Assembly (NCBI RefSeq): GCF_018919205.1
Contig: NZ_JAHLQN010000001.1
Coordinates: 2,852,001 to 2,916,000, forward strand
DNA: 64,000 nucleotides
Origin: Dysosmobacter acutus
GTDB taxonomy: Bacteria > Bacillota > Clostridia > Oscillospirales > Oscillospiraceae
Direction: 5' to 3'
This document shows positions 8,211 through 17,616 of the stretch, piece after piece; the first letter of the stretch is position 1; each line of letters starts with the position of its first letter. Under the pieces are notes generated by a model. It had not been told where the DNA came from, did not search any database, and saw only the letters and a list, made by a program, of their open reading frames with translations. The position numbers and the translations under genes are program-made.

Positions 8211-8819
8211 TCAATCCAGCGGAACGTCAAACTCCCTGTCCCGGCAGCAGTACTTCCGGTCCTCCTCCGTGATCTGCCGTACTACCCGGCAGGGGTTGCC
8301 CACGGCGATGGTGCGGGCGGGAATGTCCCTGCCAACCACGCTGCCGGCCCCGATCACCGCTCCCTCGCCGATGGTGACGCCGGGCAGGAGCACCGTGTTT
8401 CCGCCGATCCACACATTGTCCCACACGGTGATGGGCGCGCCGTACTCATAGCCGGTGTTCCGGCTCTCCGGGTGGATGGGATGCCCGGCGGTATAGAGGG
8501 CCACGTTGGGACCCATCAGCACATGGCTGCCGATGGTGACGGGCGCGACATCCAGGATCACCAGATTGTAGTTGGCAAAAAAGTGGTCGCCCACATGGAT
8601 ATTGTACCCGTAGTCGCAGTGGAAGGGCGCCTCCACCGTAAAGTGTTCCCCTGCCTGGGCAAAGAGGCCCTTCAGCAGCTCCATGGCCTCACTCCGCTGG
8701 GCGGGCTCCATGTGGTTGAACCGATGGATCACCTCCTTGCAGGCCAAGCGGTCCTCCGCCAGTCCGCCTATGCTGGGCCGATAGGGCAGCCCCGCAATCA
8801 TCCGTTCTTTCTCAGTCAT
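8211..8819 (-). CDS. maa: Maltose/galactoside O-acetyltransferase family protein
   Basis: 202 residues, the normal size for maltose or galactoside acetyltransferase. The N-terminal Mac domain (MIAGLPYRP, LAEDRLACKEVIHRFN) is followed by the left-handed beta-helix of hexapeptide repeats (VTIGSHVLMGPNVALYTAGH, VWIGGNTVLLPGVTIGEGAV). The catalytic His of the ALYTAGHP motif is present. It transfers acetyl from acetyl-CoA to a sugar hydroxyl. GGGGGAGAG precedes the ATG. Single-gene unit with its own terminator; the exact sugar cannot be told. Confidence 0.92.
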   Translation of the reverse strand: MTEKERMIAGLPYRPSIGGLAEDRLACKEVIHRFNHMEPAQRSEAMELLKGLFAQAGEHFTVEAPFHCDYGYNIHVGDHFFANYNLVILDVAPVTIGSHVLMGPNVALYTAGHPIHPESRNTGYEYGAPITVWDNVWIGGNTVLLPGVTIGEGAVIGAGSVVGRDIPARTIAVGNPCRVVRQITEEDRKYCCRDREFDVPLD

Positions 8820-8840
8820 GCTTCTCTCCCCCTGTTTTTG

Positions 8841-8871
8841 AAAGAGGCTCCGCCGTCAGCGGAGCCTCTTT
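8841..8871 (-). terminator. Terminator of the ychF unit
   Basis: Perfect stem AGAGGCTCCGC / GCGGAGCCTCT with a 5-nt loop, immediately after the 72-codon gene. Confidence 0.8.
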
Positions 8872-8872
8872 G

Positions 8873-9091
8873 TCAGTTCCCAATGCCGTAGACCTGAAAG
8901 CGGCCAATCAGATTCTGCACGGTGAGCTTATTGGCCAAAAGCTGCTGATAGGTGACGGACTTGACTCGCCCGGCCGCCTTCAGCTCCTCTATCTGGCGGA
9001 GGATTCCGTCCCGCTCCTTCAACAGGTCCCGGTACATCCGGTCATAGCGCTCCAGCCGCTCCAGATCGCTCTGCTCCATAGCGCCTCCCAT
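8873..9091 (-). CDS. Small coiled-coil protein coupled to ychF
   Basis: 72 residues, charged and helical (RLERYDRMYRDLLKERDGIL), predicted coiled coil over about 8-40. Its ATG overlaps the ychF stop (TGATG at 9093-9090), and it is followed by a terminator, so the two genes form one unit. An alternative ATG at 9079 lies just behind GGGAGG. No family recognised. Coupling suggests co-production with YchF but not function. Confidence 0.7.
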   Translation of the reverse strand: MGGAMEQSDLERLERYDRMYRDLLKERDGILRQIEELKAAGRVKSVTYQQLLANKLTVQNLIGRFQVYGIGN

Positions 9092-10182
9092 CAGACGTTG
9101 AAGCGGAAGTAGATCATATCGCCGTCCTGCACCACATACTCCTTGCCCTCACTGCGCAGCAGGCCCTTCTCCTTGGCGGCGTTGACGCTGCCGCACTGGA
9201 GCATGTCGGTATAGGCGATGACCTCCGCCCGGATGAATCCCCGCTCAATGTCGGAGTGTATCTTCCCCGCAGCCTGGGGCGCCTTGGTGCCCTTGCGGAT
9301 GGTCCAGGCCCGGCACTCGTCCTTGCCGTAGGTCAAAAAGGAGATCAGTCCCAGCAGGGCGTAGGAGCACTTGATGAGCCGGTCCAGGCCGGACTCCTCC
9401 ACTCCTATCTCCTCCAAAAAGAGCTGTTTTTCCTCGCCCTCCAACTCGGCGATGTCCTGCTCTAACTTGGCGCAGATGGGCAGCACCTGAGCGCCCTCGG
9501 CCTGGGCGATCTCCCGCACCTGCTGATAGTAGCTGTTCTCCTCCAGGTGGGTGAAGCCCTCCTCGTCGGTGTTGGCAGCGTAGATCACAGGCTTAAGCGT
9601 GAGAAGGTCCGAGGTGGCCAGCAGCGCCCTGTCGTCATCGCCGCACTGGAACGTCCGTGCCAGGCTGCCCCCGTCCAGGTGCTTTTGCAGCGCGGTGAAC
9701 AGCTCCACCTCATGGGCGAACTTCTTGTCGCCCTTCATGGCTTTCGCCGCCTTATCCACCCGGCGCTGCACCATCTCCAGATCTGCCATTACCAGCTCCA
9801 TATTGATGATGTCGACGTCCCGGCGGGGGTCTGTGGCGCCCTCCACATGAATCACGTTTTCATCGTCAAAGCAGCGCACCACGTGGATGATGGCATCGGT
9901 CTCCCGGATGTTGGCCAGGAACTTGTTGCCCAGGCCCTCGCCCCTGGAGGCGCCCTTCACAAGGCCCGCGATGTCCACAAACTCAATGACCGCCGGAGTC
10001 TTCTTGTCCGGCTGATACATCTCCGCCAGCTTGTCCAGCCGCTCGTCGGGCACCGCCACCATGCCCACATTGGGGTCAATGGTGCAGAAGGGGTAGTTGG
10101 CGCTCTCCGCCCCGGCGTTGGTAATGGCGTTGAACAGGGTGCTCTTGCCCACGTTGGGCAGGCCCACGATTCCAAGTTTCAT
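9091..10182 (-). CDS. ychF: Redox-responsive ATPase/GTPase YchF
   Basis: 363 residues, the family length. P-loop [15 protein letters not shown] at the N-terminus, switch/G3 region [20 protein letters not shown], a helical insertion in the middle and a C-terminal TGS domain ([20 protein letters not shown], then [19 protein letters not shown]). The nucleotide-specificity motif is the altered ANTDEEG that makes YchF prefer ATP. A ribosome-associated Obg-family protein linked to stress responses. AAAGGAG lies upstream of the ATG. Confidence 0.97.
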   Translation of the reverse strand: MKLGIVGLPNVGKSTLFNAITNAGAESANYPFCTIDPNVGMVAVPDERLDKLAEMYQPDKKTPAVIEFVDIAGLVKGASRGEGLGNKFLANIRETDAIIHVVRCFDDENVIHVEGATDPRRDVDIINMELVMADLEMVQRRVDKAAKAMKGDKKFAHEVELFTALQKHLDGGSLARTFQCGDDDRALLATSDLLTLKPVIYAANTDEEGFTHLEENSYYQQVREIAQAEGAQVLPICAKLEQDIAELEGEEKQLFLEEIGVEESGLDRLIKCSYALLGLISFLTYGKDECRAWTIRKGTKAPQAAGKIHSDIERGFIRAEVIAYTDMLQCGSVNAAKEKGLLRSEGKEYVVQDGDMIYFRFNV

Positions 10183-10400
10183 AGAAGCAAATCTCCTTTG
10201 CCGTATTTTCGACTTATAATTGTATCATCCGCACAGAAAAAGTGCAAGGAGATAAAATGCAGGCTCCTTATAGGTTCTATTGATGAACCGTCAAATTGCC
10301 GGCGGTTTAATTCATTGTTGAAAAAATTTGCCCTGCAACATAAAATAATCATATCATACTTTTGCACTCCAGCTATGGGGAAGTTTGTGAGGTCATGCAA

Positions 10401-11069
10401 ATGAAACGCAAAAAACACAGCATTGTATTTCTTGTCGTATTGGCATGTTCCATTATGGGGTTTGTCGACGCCATAATTCAGCCGGGCTATGTCATCAAAT
10501 CCGCTATAAAAATACTCCTCTTTTTGTTTTCACCCATTCTGTATGCACATTTCGATGGGGAATGCAATTTAAAAGGATTGCTGACGCCGAAAAAGGGAGT
10601 AAAAATAGCCGTGCTGTCCGGAGTCGGGGTCTATGCCATCATTCTGTCTGCATTTTTAATCCTAAGAGATGTATTTGATTTTTCAGCGGTTATAACAAGC
10701 CTGAGCAGCAGCACAGGGGTAACCAAATCAAATTTCATCTGGGTCGCTCTATACATCTCTTTTGTCAATTCACTATTGGAAGAATTTTTCTTTCGGGGAT
10801 TTGCATTTTTTACCTTAAAAGACGTATCATCCCGTATGTTCAGCTATATTTTCAGTTCTGCCGCATTTGCTCTGTACCATGTGTCCATGATGATTGGCTG
10901 GTTTGGAATGGAACTGACTTCTCTGGCGATTGCGGGGCTGACCACAGGAGGCATTCTTTTTAATTTGTGCAACGAAAAAAGCGGAAACATATACCTCTCC
11001 TGGCTGATCCATATGTTTGCCAATTTTGCCATCAATACAGTCGGTTTCATACTGTTTTACAGTGTCTGA
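10401..11069 (+). CDS. CPBP family intramembrane glutamic metalloprotease
   Basis: About 222 residues with several hydrophobic helices. The three CPBP (Abi) motifs are present: NSLLEEFFFRGFAF (EExxxR), FALYHVSMM (His), and WLIHMFANFAIN (HxxxN). The start at 10401 is preferred because GAGG is eight bases upstream; an ATG at 10395 is too close to it. The gene and the 200 bases before it are much richer in A+T than the neighbours, with a different codon choice (many AAA/ATT/TTT), suggesting separate origin. Family members process prenylated peptides or give immunity to bacteriocins; no partner is seen here. Confidence 0.88.
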   Translation: MKRKKHSIVFLVVLACSIMGFVDAIIQPGYVIKSAIKILLFLFSPILYAHFDGECNLKGLLTPKKGVKIAVLSGVGVYAIILSAFLILRDVFDFSAVITSLSSSTGVTKSNFIWVALYISFVNSLLEEFFFRGFAFFTLKDVSSRMFSYIFSSAAFALYHVSMMIGWFGMELTSLAIAGLTTGGILFNLCNEKSGNIYLSWLIHMFANFAINTVGFILFYSV

Positions 11070-11152
11070 GCGTGTTTCCCTCACAGGTGGAGCGCCTGGC
11101 CCGGCTGCCGGGCCTACGTGGAGGAGCTCTTCCCCTTGCCGGGACGAGGCGC

Positions 11153-11188
11153 AAAAAAGGCACACCGCCGAGGCGGTGTGCCTTTTCT
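11153..11188 (+). terminator. Terminator downstream of the CPBP gene
   Basis: GGCACACCGCC / GGCGGTGTGCC stem flanked by A6 and TTTTCTT, 84 nt after the CPBP stop. The 80 bases between stop and hairpin are GC-rich and show no gene. Confidence 0.8.
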
Positions 11189-11292
11189 TATCTATGTGTA
11201 CCGCCGGTACGCCCCGTGGCAAGGAGCGGTATCTGCCTGTTCGCAGCTGCTGCCGCGAGACCGCTCATTCAGAGGTACGGCCGGAGTGCGCG

Positions 11293-12642
11293 TTATGCCG
11301 CTGTCCCGCTGCCGGGGCGGGAGCCGAAGAAGTAGTCAAACAGATCGCCGGGATAAACGCCGGTCTGATCCTGGGTGGCGCCGGTGGCGGCGTCTTGCTG
11401 ATTGTCCTGATTGTCCGGCATGGTGCCGAAGGTCAGCTGGATCTCGACGTTCTCCCCGCCCCGGAACACTGTCACGGCGGCGGTGTCGCCGGCGGAATAG
11501 CCCTTCTTTGCGGCGGTCAGGTCCTCCAGGGAGGAGATGGTCTTGTTGTCGATGGCGGTGATGACGTCGCCCACCCGCAGCCCGGCCTTCTCAGCGGCGC
11601 CGCCGGATTCCACGGAATAGACGTAAACGCCCTCGGTCAGATTGGTCTGCTGGGCCATGGCCGCGTTCATGGTGCCCACGGTGGCGCCGAGATAGGGCTT
11701 GTTGGTCACATAGCCGTTGGTCATGATGTCCTCGATCATGGCCCACACGTCGTTGATGGGAATGGCAAAGCCCAGACCTTCCACGGACTCGGAGGAGTAG
11801 GAGGAGTATTTGGCGGAGACAATGCCCACCACCTCGCCGTACTCATTGAACAGGGGGCCTCCGGAGTTGCCGGGGTTGATGGAGGCGTCAGTCTGGATCA
11901 TGTTGAAGGGCGTGCCGTCCACGTTGATGGCGCGGTTCACGCTGGACACCATGCCGCCGCTCATGGAGAAGGTCAGCTCACCGAGGGGGTTGCCCACGGC
12001 CAGCACGTGGTCGCCCACATTCAGGCTGTCGCTGTCGCCCAGGACCACGCTCTGCAAACCCGTGGCGTTGATCTTCAGCACGGCGATGTCGTAGTCCTCA
12101 TCGCCGCCGATGACCGCGGCATCATAGGTTTCGCCGGAGTACAGCGTCACCTTTACAGAGGTGGCTCCGTTGATCACATGGTGGTTGGTGACGATGTATC
12201 CGTCCTGGGAGATGATGAAGCCGCTGCCGGAGGATGCGCTCTGCACCGTCTGTCCGAAGATGTTGGTGCTGGCGGCGGAGGAGTTGATGGACACGGCGCT
12301 GTTGACGTTGGCGGCGTAGTTCTCCGCGTCGGACAGGAGCTTCTGCCCGTCCACCGCCACCTGATTGACCTTCACCGGGGTGCGGGCGCTCATCTGGACA
12401 TTGACTTCATCGCCGCCGCGGTTGACGCCCCACATCACGCCCGCGCCGGCGGCGCCGCCCATCAGGGCACAGCTCAGGGCCAGGGCCGCGATCTTCAGTC
12501 CGGTGCGGTTCTTCCTGCGTTCGGGTTTTGCCTCCCAGGGCTCCCGGTAAACCGCCGGGCCAGCGGTGGGGGCGGGATCGGTATGTTCGGTACCGTCCTT
12601 GCGATAAGTGTAATGGTACAGGTTGTGTTCGTCGTTATACAT
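11293..12642 (-). CDS. HtrA/DegP-like membrane-anchored serine protease
   Basis: 449 residues. Cytoplasmic N-terminus of about 48 residues, one membrane helix (49-72), an S1C trypsin-like domain with the triad His155 (VTNHHV), Asp185 (DYDIAVLK) and Ser260 (INPGNSGGPL), then one PDZ domain (about 330-420, GVYVYSVESGGAAEKAGLRV) and a Gln/Asp-rich tail. It degrades or refolds damaged exported proteins outside the membrane. GGAGGAATC lies upstream of the ATG and a TATACT -10 at 12691-12686. No CssRS-type regulator is adjacent. Confidence 0.96.
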   Translation of the reverse strand: MYNDEHNLYHYTYRKDGTEHTDPAPTAGPAVYREPWEAKPERRKNRTGLKIAALALSCALMGGAAGAGVMWGVNRGGDEVNVQMSARTPVKVNQVAVDGQKLLSDAENYAANVNSAVSINSSAASTNIFGQTVQSASSGSGFIISQDGYIVTNHHVINGATSVKVTLYSGETYDAAVIGGDEDYDIAVLKINATGLQSVVLGDSDSLNVGDHVLAVGNPLGELTFSMSGGMVSSVNRAINVDGTPFNMIQTDASINPGNSGGPLFNEYGEVVGIVSAKYSSYSSESVEGLGFAIPINDVWAMIEDIMTNGYVTNKPYLGATVGTMNAAMAQQTNLTEGVYVYSVESGGAAEKAGLRVGDVITAIDNKTISSLEDLTAAKKGYSAGDTAAVTVFRGGENVEIQLTFGTMPDNQDNQQDAATGATQDQTGVYPGDLFDYFFGSRPGSGTAA

Positions 12643-13097
12643 AGATGATTCCTCCTTGTGTAACGAGTCCCTTGCGATGGAACTCAGTATATCGGCTCTT
12701 TATGTCCAAAGTATGAAAAATGTTGGGGGATTATTTGAATTTTCAGCCGCTGGTCAAGAGGCTTTCGCTTCACTTCCTCCCGGATGCGTCCCCCGCATCT
12801 TTGAGTGCAGTATAGCCGGGGTATCTTAAATGGACTTTAAAATCAGGTGTCAAATTATAGCCGTTTTGTGAACATTTCTTCATATTACCGTTGGTTTTTT
12901 CTGGAATCGTATAGCATTTTAAAGGAGAAACGTATCCGGGTATCGGGCATACAGGTTCAGCCCAGCGCAAAAAAATAAAGCGCCCTTGCAGACAGCGCCT
13001 CCATCTTATGATATACTTATTGTGAACTTTCACGCCCTGTAAGGAAAAGGGGCGCCTGAACCTCATTGTCTTCTCCGCAGGGGCGGAGGGAAAGCTG
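12643..13097. other. Intergenic region between htrA-like gene and FAD-protein operon
   Basis: 455 bases with divergent flanking genes, so it holds both promoters. For the plus-strand operon CAGACA (12990s) with a 17-bp spacer and TATACT near 13012 is a plausible promoter. A minus frame of 152 codons crosses it but has no ribosome site and a composition unlike real genes. No RNA gene recognised. Confidence 0.5.
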
Positions 13098-14693
13098 GTG
13101 AACCGCTTGCTGAAATTAGAAGGGCTGAAGATAGCTCCCGGCCAGCCGGAGTCCGCGCTGTGGAAAAAGGCGGCCCGGGAACTGCATGTCCCCGCCGTGG
13201 AGTCGCTGCGTGTCCTGCGCCGCTCCATTGACGCAAGAGACGGCCTGTATTTTGTCTATTCGGTGGCCGTGTCAGTGCAGGACGAGGCGGCTGTGCTGCG
13301 CCGCCACCCCCGCCTTACCCGCTATGAAGAGCCGCTCTACCTTCCGCCGGCGCCTCTTGACCGCGCCGTGGAGCCGCCGGTGGTGGTGGGCGCCGGACCG
13401 GCAGGGCTCTTTTGCGCATTGCTCCTGGCCCGCGCCGGGACCAGGCCCATTCTGCTGGAGCAGGGGCAGAGCGTGGAGCGGCGCCAGCAGGACGTAGAGC
13501 GCTTCTGGCGCAGCGGCGAGTTAAATACGCGCTCCAACGTCCAGTTTGGCGAGGGCGGCGCCGGGGCCTTTTCCGACGGCAAGCTCAACACCGGCACCCG
13601 GGATATCCGCCACCGCTGGATTCTGCGCCAGCTGGTCTCCTGCGGTGCTCCGGAGGACATCCTCATCGACGCCAAGCCCCATGTGGGTACGGACAAGCTC
13701 CATATCGCTCTGCAGGGGATGCGCCGGACGCTTTTAAGCGCAGGCTGCGACATCCGCTTCGGGCACACCCTGGTGGGGATCCGCAGCCGGAACGGCGCTG
13801 TTTCCTCCCTGGAGGTGGAGGGCCCCGATGGCCTTTACTCCCTGCCGGCCAGCAAAGTGGTGCTGGCCCCCGGCCACAGCGCCCGGGACACCTTTTTTCT
13901 GCTGCGGGACCTGGGGGTCCGTCTGGAGGCCAAATCCTTCTCTGTGGGCGTGCGCATCGAACACCGCCAGTCAGACATGGACGCGGCCCAGTACAAGCGC
14001 TACGCCGGCCACCCCTGCCTCCCCGCCTCCAGCTACAAGCTCTCCTGCCACTTAAACAGCGGCAGAGCGGTCTACTCTTTCTGCGTCTGCCCCGGCGGGC
14101 AGGTTGTCGCCGCCGCGTCGGAGGAGGGCCGCGTGGTCACCAACGGCATGAGCGAATTTGCCCGGGACGGTGAAAACATCAACGGCGGCCTGCTGGTCAG
14201 TGTGACGCCGGAGGACTACGGCGGCGACCGGGACGCGCTGGCGGGCATCACCTTCCAGCGCCGTCTGGAGGAGGGGGCCTACGCTCTGGGCGGAGGCGGA
14301 TACCGGGCGCCGGCCCAGCGGGTGGAGGATTTTCTGGCCGGGCGGCCCTCCACCGGTCATGGCGCGGTGCTCCCCTCCTACCGCCCCGGCGTCACCTACA
14401 CCGACCTGCACCGGTGCCTGCCGCCCTTTGTGGCCGACGCCATCGCCCAGGCCCTGCCCCTTCTGGGCCGGAAGGTCCGGGGCTATGACGCGCCGGACGC
14501 GCTTTTGACGGCGGTGGAGAGCCGCAGCTCGTCTCCGGTGCGCATTGTGCGGGACGAAACGTACCAATCCTCCCTCCGGGGCCTGTACCCCTGCGGCGAG
14601 GGAGCCGGTTACGCCGGCGGCATCTTATCCGCGGCCGCCGACGGTATGAAATGCGCGGAACAAATTTGGGAGGTACTCCAACATGAAGCATGA
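13098..14693 (+). CDS. FAD-dependent oxidoreductase (COG2509 family)
   Basis: 531 residues. An N-terminal region of about 90 residues precedes the dinucleotide-binding site VVGAGPAGLFCALLLA (98-110) with the acidic LLEQG after the second strand; the FNTRSNVQFGEGGAGAFSDG-like block (here ELNTRSNVQFGEGGAGAFSD) and C-terminal GEGAGYAGGILSAAADG complete the COG2509 family pattern. GTG start with GGAGGG seven bases upstream. The family is an uncharacterised flavoprotein group; the substrate is unknown. First gene of a three-gene operon; its stop overlaps the next start by 11 bases. Confidence 0.88.
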   Translation: MNRLLKLEGLKIAPGQPESALWKKAARELHVPAVESLRVLRRSIDARDGLYFVYSVAVSVQDEAAVLRRHPRLTRYEEPLYLPPAPLDRAVEPPVVVGAGPAGLFCALLLARAGTRPILLEQGQSVERRQQDVERFWRSGELNTRSNVQFGEGGAGAFSDGKLNTGTRDIRHRWILRQLVSCGAPEDILIDAKPHVGTDKLHIALQGMRRTLLSAGCDIRFGHTLVGIRSRNGAVSSLEVEGPDGLYSLPASKVVLAPGHSARDTFFLLRDLGVRLEAKSFSVGVRIEHRQSDMDAAQYKRYAGHPCLPASSYKLSCHLNSGRAVYSFCVCPGGQVVAAASEEGRVVTNGMSEFARDGENINGGLLVSVTPEDYGGDRDALAGITFQRRLEEGAYALGGGGYRAPAQRVEDFLAGRPSTGHGAVLPSYRPGVTYTDLHRCLPPFVADAIAQALPLLGRKVRGYDAPDALLTAVESRSSSPVRIVRDETYQSSLRGLYPCGEGAGYAGGILSAAADGMKCAEQIWEVLQHEA

Positions 14694-15648
14694 AATCTGT
14701 GTGGTCAATGATTTTCTCACCGCCGCCCACAGGGAAAAGCTCTGCGCCGCGGCGGAGCGGCACGGCTATACCGTCCGCTTTTTCCAAACCCCCGAGGCCG
14801 CCGAAGGTCAGCTGGGCCAATGCGAAATCCTGTACAGCCACTTTCCCGGGCTCCTCCGGCAGGCGCCGGAGCTGAAGTGGTACTGCTGCTCCTTTGCCGG
14901 GGTGGAACCCTATATGCAGCCCGGAATTTTCCCTAACGAGGAGTGCCTGCTGACCAATTCCTCGGGCGCCTACGGCGTCACCATCGCCGAGCACATGGTC
15001 ATGGTGACGCTCATGCTGATGCGGCGGATCATGGAGTACCAGTCCTCCATGGCCCGGCGGGAGTGGATTCAGGAGCTGCCCATCCGCTCCATCTTAGGCA
15101 GCCGCATCACCGTGTTAGGCACCGGCGACATCGGCAGCAACTACGCCCGCCGGGTCAAGGCCATGGGCGCGGGAAAGGTGGTCGGCGTCAACCGCAGCGG
15201 CGGTTCCGGGGAGCCCGCCTATGACGCGGTCTACCCCTCCGCCCGGCTGGAGGAGGTGCTGCCCCAGACGGAGGTGCTGGCCATGGCCATGCCCTCCACA
15301 TCCCAGACCGCGGGCATCCTCTCCCGGGAGCGGATCGCGCTGCTGCCCCGAAACGCCCTTGTCATCAATGTGGGCCGCGGCTCCGCCATTGATCAGGAGG
15401 CCCTCGTCGAGGCGCTGAACGAGGGCCGCATCGCCGGGGCGGCATTGGACGTGATGACGCCGGAGCCCCTCCCCGCAGACCACCCCCTGTGGTCCGCCCG
15501 GAACGTGCTGCTGACGCCCCACATTTCCGGCGACATGACCCTGGGCTGGACCTGCGATAAAAATGTGGATATGTTCTGCGAGGACATTGAGAACTACTGC
15601 ACCGGACGTCCCCTGATCCACGCGGTGGACCGGACGCTGGGCTATTAA
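14683..15648 (+). CDS. D-2-hydroxyacid dehydrogenase (NAD-dependent)
   Basis: 321 residues. Rossmann motif VLGTGDIGSNYARR (G146-x-G148-xx-G151) and the family catalytic residues Arg232 (INVGRGS), Glu261 (TPEPL) and His280 (LTPHISG). It interconverts a 2-oxo acid and a D-2-hydroxy acid. Overlaps the preceding FAD-protein gene and is 12 nt before the iron alcohol dehydrogenase, so the three are co-transcribed. Substrate not readable; it could in principle supply 2-hydroxyglutarate for the hgd pathway further on, but nothing in the sequence shows this. Confidence 0.92.
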   Translation: MKHEICVVNDFLTAAHREKLCAAAERHGYTVRFFQTPEAAEGQLGQCEILYSHFPGLLRQAPELKWYCCSFAGVEPYMQPGIFPNEECLLTNSSGAYGVTIAEHMVMVTLMLMRRIMEYQSSMARREWIQELPIRSILGSRITVLGTGDIGSNYARRVKAMGAGKVVGVNRSGGSGEPAYDAVYPSARLEEVLPQTEVLAMAMPSTSQTAGILSRERIALLPRNALVINVGRGSAIDQEALVEALNEGRIAGAALDVMTPEPLPADHPLWSARNVLLTPHISGDMTLGWTCDKNVDMFCEDIENYCTGRPLIHAVDRTLGY

Positions 15649-15660
15649 AAGGAGCCTTCT

Positions 15661-16845
15661 ATGGAAAACTTTACATTCTACTCCCCTACGTACTTCACCT
15701 TCGGCGACGGAGCTGAATCCCAGGCGGCCGATCTGGTCCGCCGCTTCGGCGGCTCCAAAGTGCTGATCCACTACGGCGGCGGCTCCGTGATGCGCAACGG
15801 TGTATACGATAAAGTGACCTCCGCCCTCTCCGCCGGAAACATCCCCTTTGTATCGTTGGGCGGCGTGCAGCCCAACCCCCGCTCCAGCCTGGTCTACGAG
15901 GGCATCAAGCTCTGCCGCGCCGAGGGGGTGGACTTCGTCCTGGCCTTAGGCGGCGGCAGCGCCATCGACTCGTCCAAGGCCATTGCCGCTGGCGTCCTCT
16001 ATGACGGGGACTTCTGGGACTTTGTCACCGGCAGGGCCCGGCTGACCGCCACGCTCCCCGTGGGCGCGGTGCTGACCATCTCCGCCGCAGGCAGCGAGGG
16101 CTCCAACAGCTGCGTCATCACAAAGGACGAGGGCATGCTCAAGTGGGCCTTTCCGGGAAATGACCTGCTGCGTCCCAAGTTCTCCATCCTGAACCCCCGC
16201 TTTACCTGTTCCCTGCCCCCCTACCAGACCGCCTGCGGCATCACGGACATGATGGCCCACATCCTTGAGCGCTACTTCACCAACACGCCGGAGGTGGAGG
16301 TCACGGACCGGCTGTGCGAGGGCCTGATGAAGGCGATTGTCCGCGCGGCCGGCAAGGTGATGGCCGATCCTCTGAGCTACAGCGCCCGCTCCGACCTCAT
16401 GTGGGCGGGGATGCTGGCACACAACAACCTCTGCGGCGCAGGCCGGGAGCAGGATTGGGCCAGCCACCGCATCGAGCATGAGCTCTCCGCCGTCTACGAC
16501 TGCGCCCACGGCGCGGGCCTCGCGGTCATCATGCCCGCCTGGATGGAGTATGTCCTGCCCCACGACACGGCCCGCTTTGCCCAGTTCGCCGTCCGGGTCT
16601 GGGGCTGCGAGATGGACTTCTCCCACCCTGAGTGCACCGCCCGGGAGGGAATCGCCCGTTTCCGCTCCTTCCTCCGCTCCATCGGCATGCCCACCAACTT
16701 CCGGGAGTTGGGCGCCCGGGAGGAGGACATCCCAAAGATCATGGAGCACGAGCGGCTCAAAGGAGAGGTCCATGAGGGCCGCTTTGTTCCTCTGGGCGAC
16801 GCCGACGTGGAGGCCATTCTCCGCCTGGCGGCCAGAAGCGTTTGA
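15661..16845 (+). CDS. Iron-containing alcohol dehydrogenase (BdhA/YqhD-like)
   Basis: 394 residues. NAD(P)-binding region with GGGSAIDSSKAIAAG near 98-112 and metal ligands in ITDMMAHILERYF, ASHRIEHELSA and CAHGAGLAV (one Asp, three His). Members reduce aldehydes to alcohols with NAD(P)H; this subgroup resembles butanol dehydrogenases. AAAGGAG precedes the ATG. Last gene of the operon, followed by a terminator. Confidence 0.95.
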   Translation: MENFTFYSPTYFTFGDGAESQAADLVRRFGGSKVLIHYGGGSVMRNGVYDKVTSALSAGNIPFVSLGGVQPNPRSSLVYEGIKLCRAEGVDFVLALGGGSAIDSSKAIAAGVLYDGDFWDFVTGRARLTATLPVGAVLTISAAGSEGSNSCVITKDEGMLKWAFPGNDLLRPKFSILNPRFTCSLPPYQTACGITDMMAHILERYFTNTPEVEVTDRLCEGLMKAIVRAAGKVMADPLSYSARSDLMWAGMLAHNNLCGAGREQDWASHRIEHELSAVYDCAHGAGLAVIMPAWMEYVLPHDTARFAQFAVRVWGCEMDFSHPECTAREGIARFRSFLRSIGMPTNFRELGAREEDIPKIMEHERLKGEVHEGRFVPLGDADVEAILRLAARSV

Positions 16846-16847
16846 CG

Positions 16848-16883
16848 AAAAAAGGCGGCGGACTTTCGTCCACCGCCTTTTTT
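16848..16883. terminator. Bidirectional terminator
   Basis: AAAGGCGGCGGAC / GTCCACCGCCTTTTTT with TTTC loop, between convergent genes. Confidence 0.88.
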
Positions 16884-16884
16884 A

Positions 16885-17616
16885 TTATTTGGCAGCCTTG
16901 ACCGTCGCCCGGCGCAGCAGCAGCCAGTTCACCCCGATCCCCACGGCTGATAAAACCGCCAGCACGGCGATGAGGTTCCAGGGAGACGACAGCAGAAATT
17001 CTCCCACCTGGAAAACCAGCCGCGCCACGGCCTCTTCCCCCGCCAGATAGACGATAAGCCAGGGAATGCCGTTTGCAAGCACCGGAATGGCCACCGCCAC
17101 CACCACGGTCCAGAACTTGCTGAGCCGCCAGAACAGCAGGGAGAAGAATCCGCCCCAGACGGCGGCGCAAAGGCCCAGCATCAGGACCAAAACCGCGCTC
17201 ATGGCGTGCTGGCCCATCGTAAGCCCCGGCCGGTCCGCTCCCACATAGAGCATCTTGTACAGATCCAGAAAGAATACATTTGTGCGGCCGTTTGCCATTG
17301 CCTGGGCGGCGCCCACAAAGACCTCTCCTGCCGCAGCCATGGTCCCGGCCACCGTCAGCAGGGTGATCAGGTTCCCCCAAAAGGCGGAGCGGCGGCCCAC
17401 GCCGCATTGGGCGGCCAGCCGGACGTCCTCCCGGATGGTGCAGACGCCCAGGACGAAGAGCATGATGACCGTGCTGAAGCCGTAGGCGCTGAAGCTGACC
17501 CGCTGACCGCCCGTCTCAATGCAGACGACCGCTGTCGTAATCAGCAACATGACCCCCCAAAAGGCCGCCACGCCTTTCATCATATCTGTGTAGCGGTAAC
17601 GAATCAGTGCTTTCAT
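16885..17616 (-). CDS. ABC transporter permease (ABC-2-like)
   Basis: 243 residues with about six hydrophobic helices and the shape of ABC-2 permeases of the YtrC/YtrD type. Its start overlaps the end of the ATPase gene by 4 bases, and the operon begins with a GntR/YtrA regulator. Probably an exporter or bacitracin/cell-envelope-stress transporter by analogy with ytr operons; the substrate is not known. Confidence 0.85.
   Translation of the reverse strand: MKALIRYRYTDMMKGVAAFWGVMLLITTAVVCIETGGQRVSFSAYGFSTVIMLFVLGVCTIREDVRLAAQCGVGRRSAFWGNLITLLTVAGTMAAAGEVFVGAAQAMANGRTNVFFLDLYKMLYVGADRPGLTMGQHAMSAVLVLMLGLCAAVWGGFFSLLFWRLSKFWTVVVAVAIPVLANGIPWLIVYLAGEEAVARLVFQVGEFLLSSPWNLIAVLAVLSAVGIGVNWLLLRRATVKAAK

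Noticed and set aside
11017-12648. 543-codon plus-strand frame opposite the HtrA gene
   Set aside because: His/Gly/Val-rich antisense shadow; the HtrA reading has all catalytic motifs.
12770-13228. 152-codon minus frame before the FAD-protein gene
   Set aside because: No ribosome site, overlaps the real gene start antisense, mixed composition.
14683-15648. Assignment of the D-2-hydroxyacid dehydrogenase as 2-hydroxyglutarate dehydrogenase
   Set aside because: It would complete the hgd pathway, but it is 34 kb away in another operon and no residue seen fixes the substrate.
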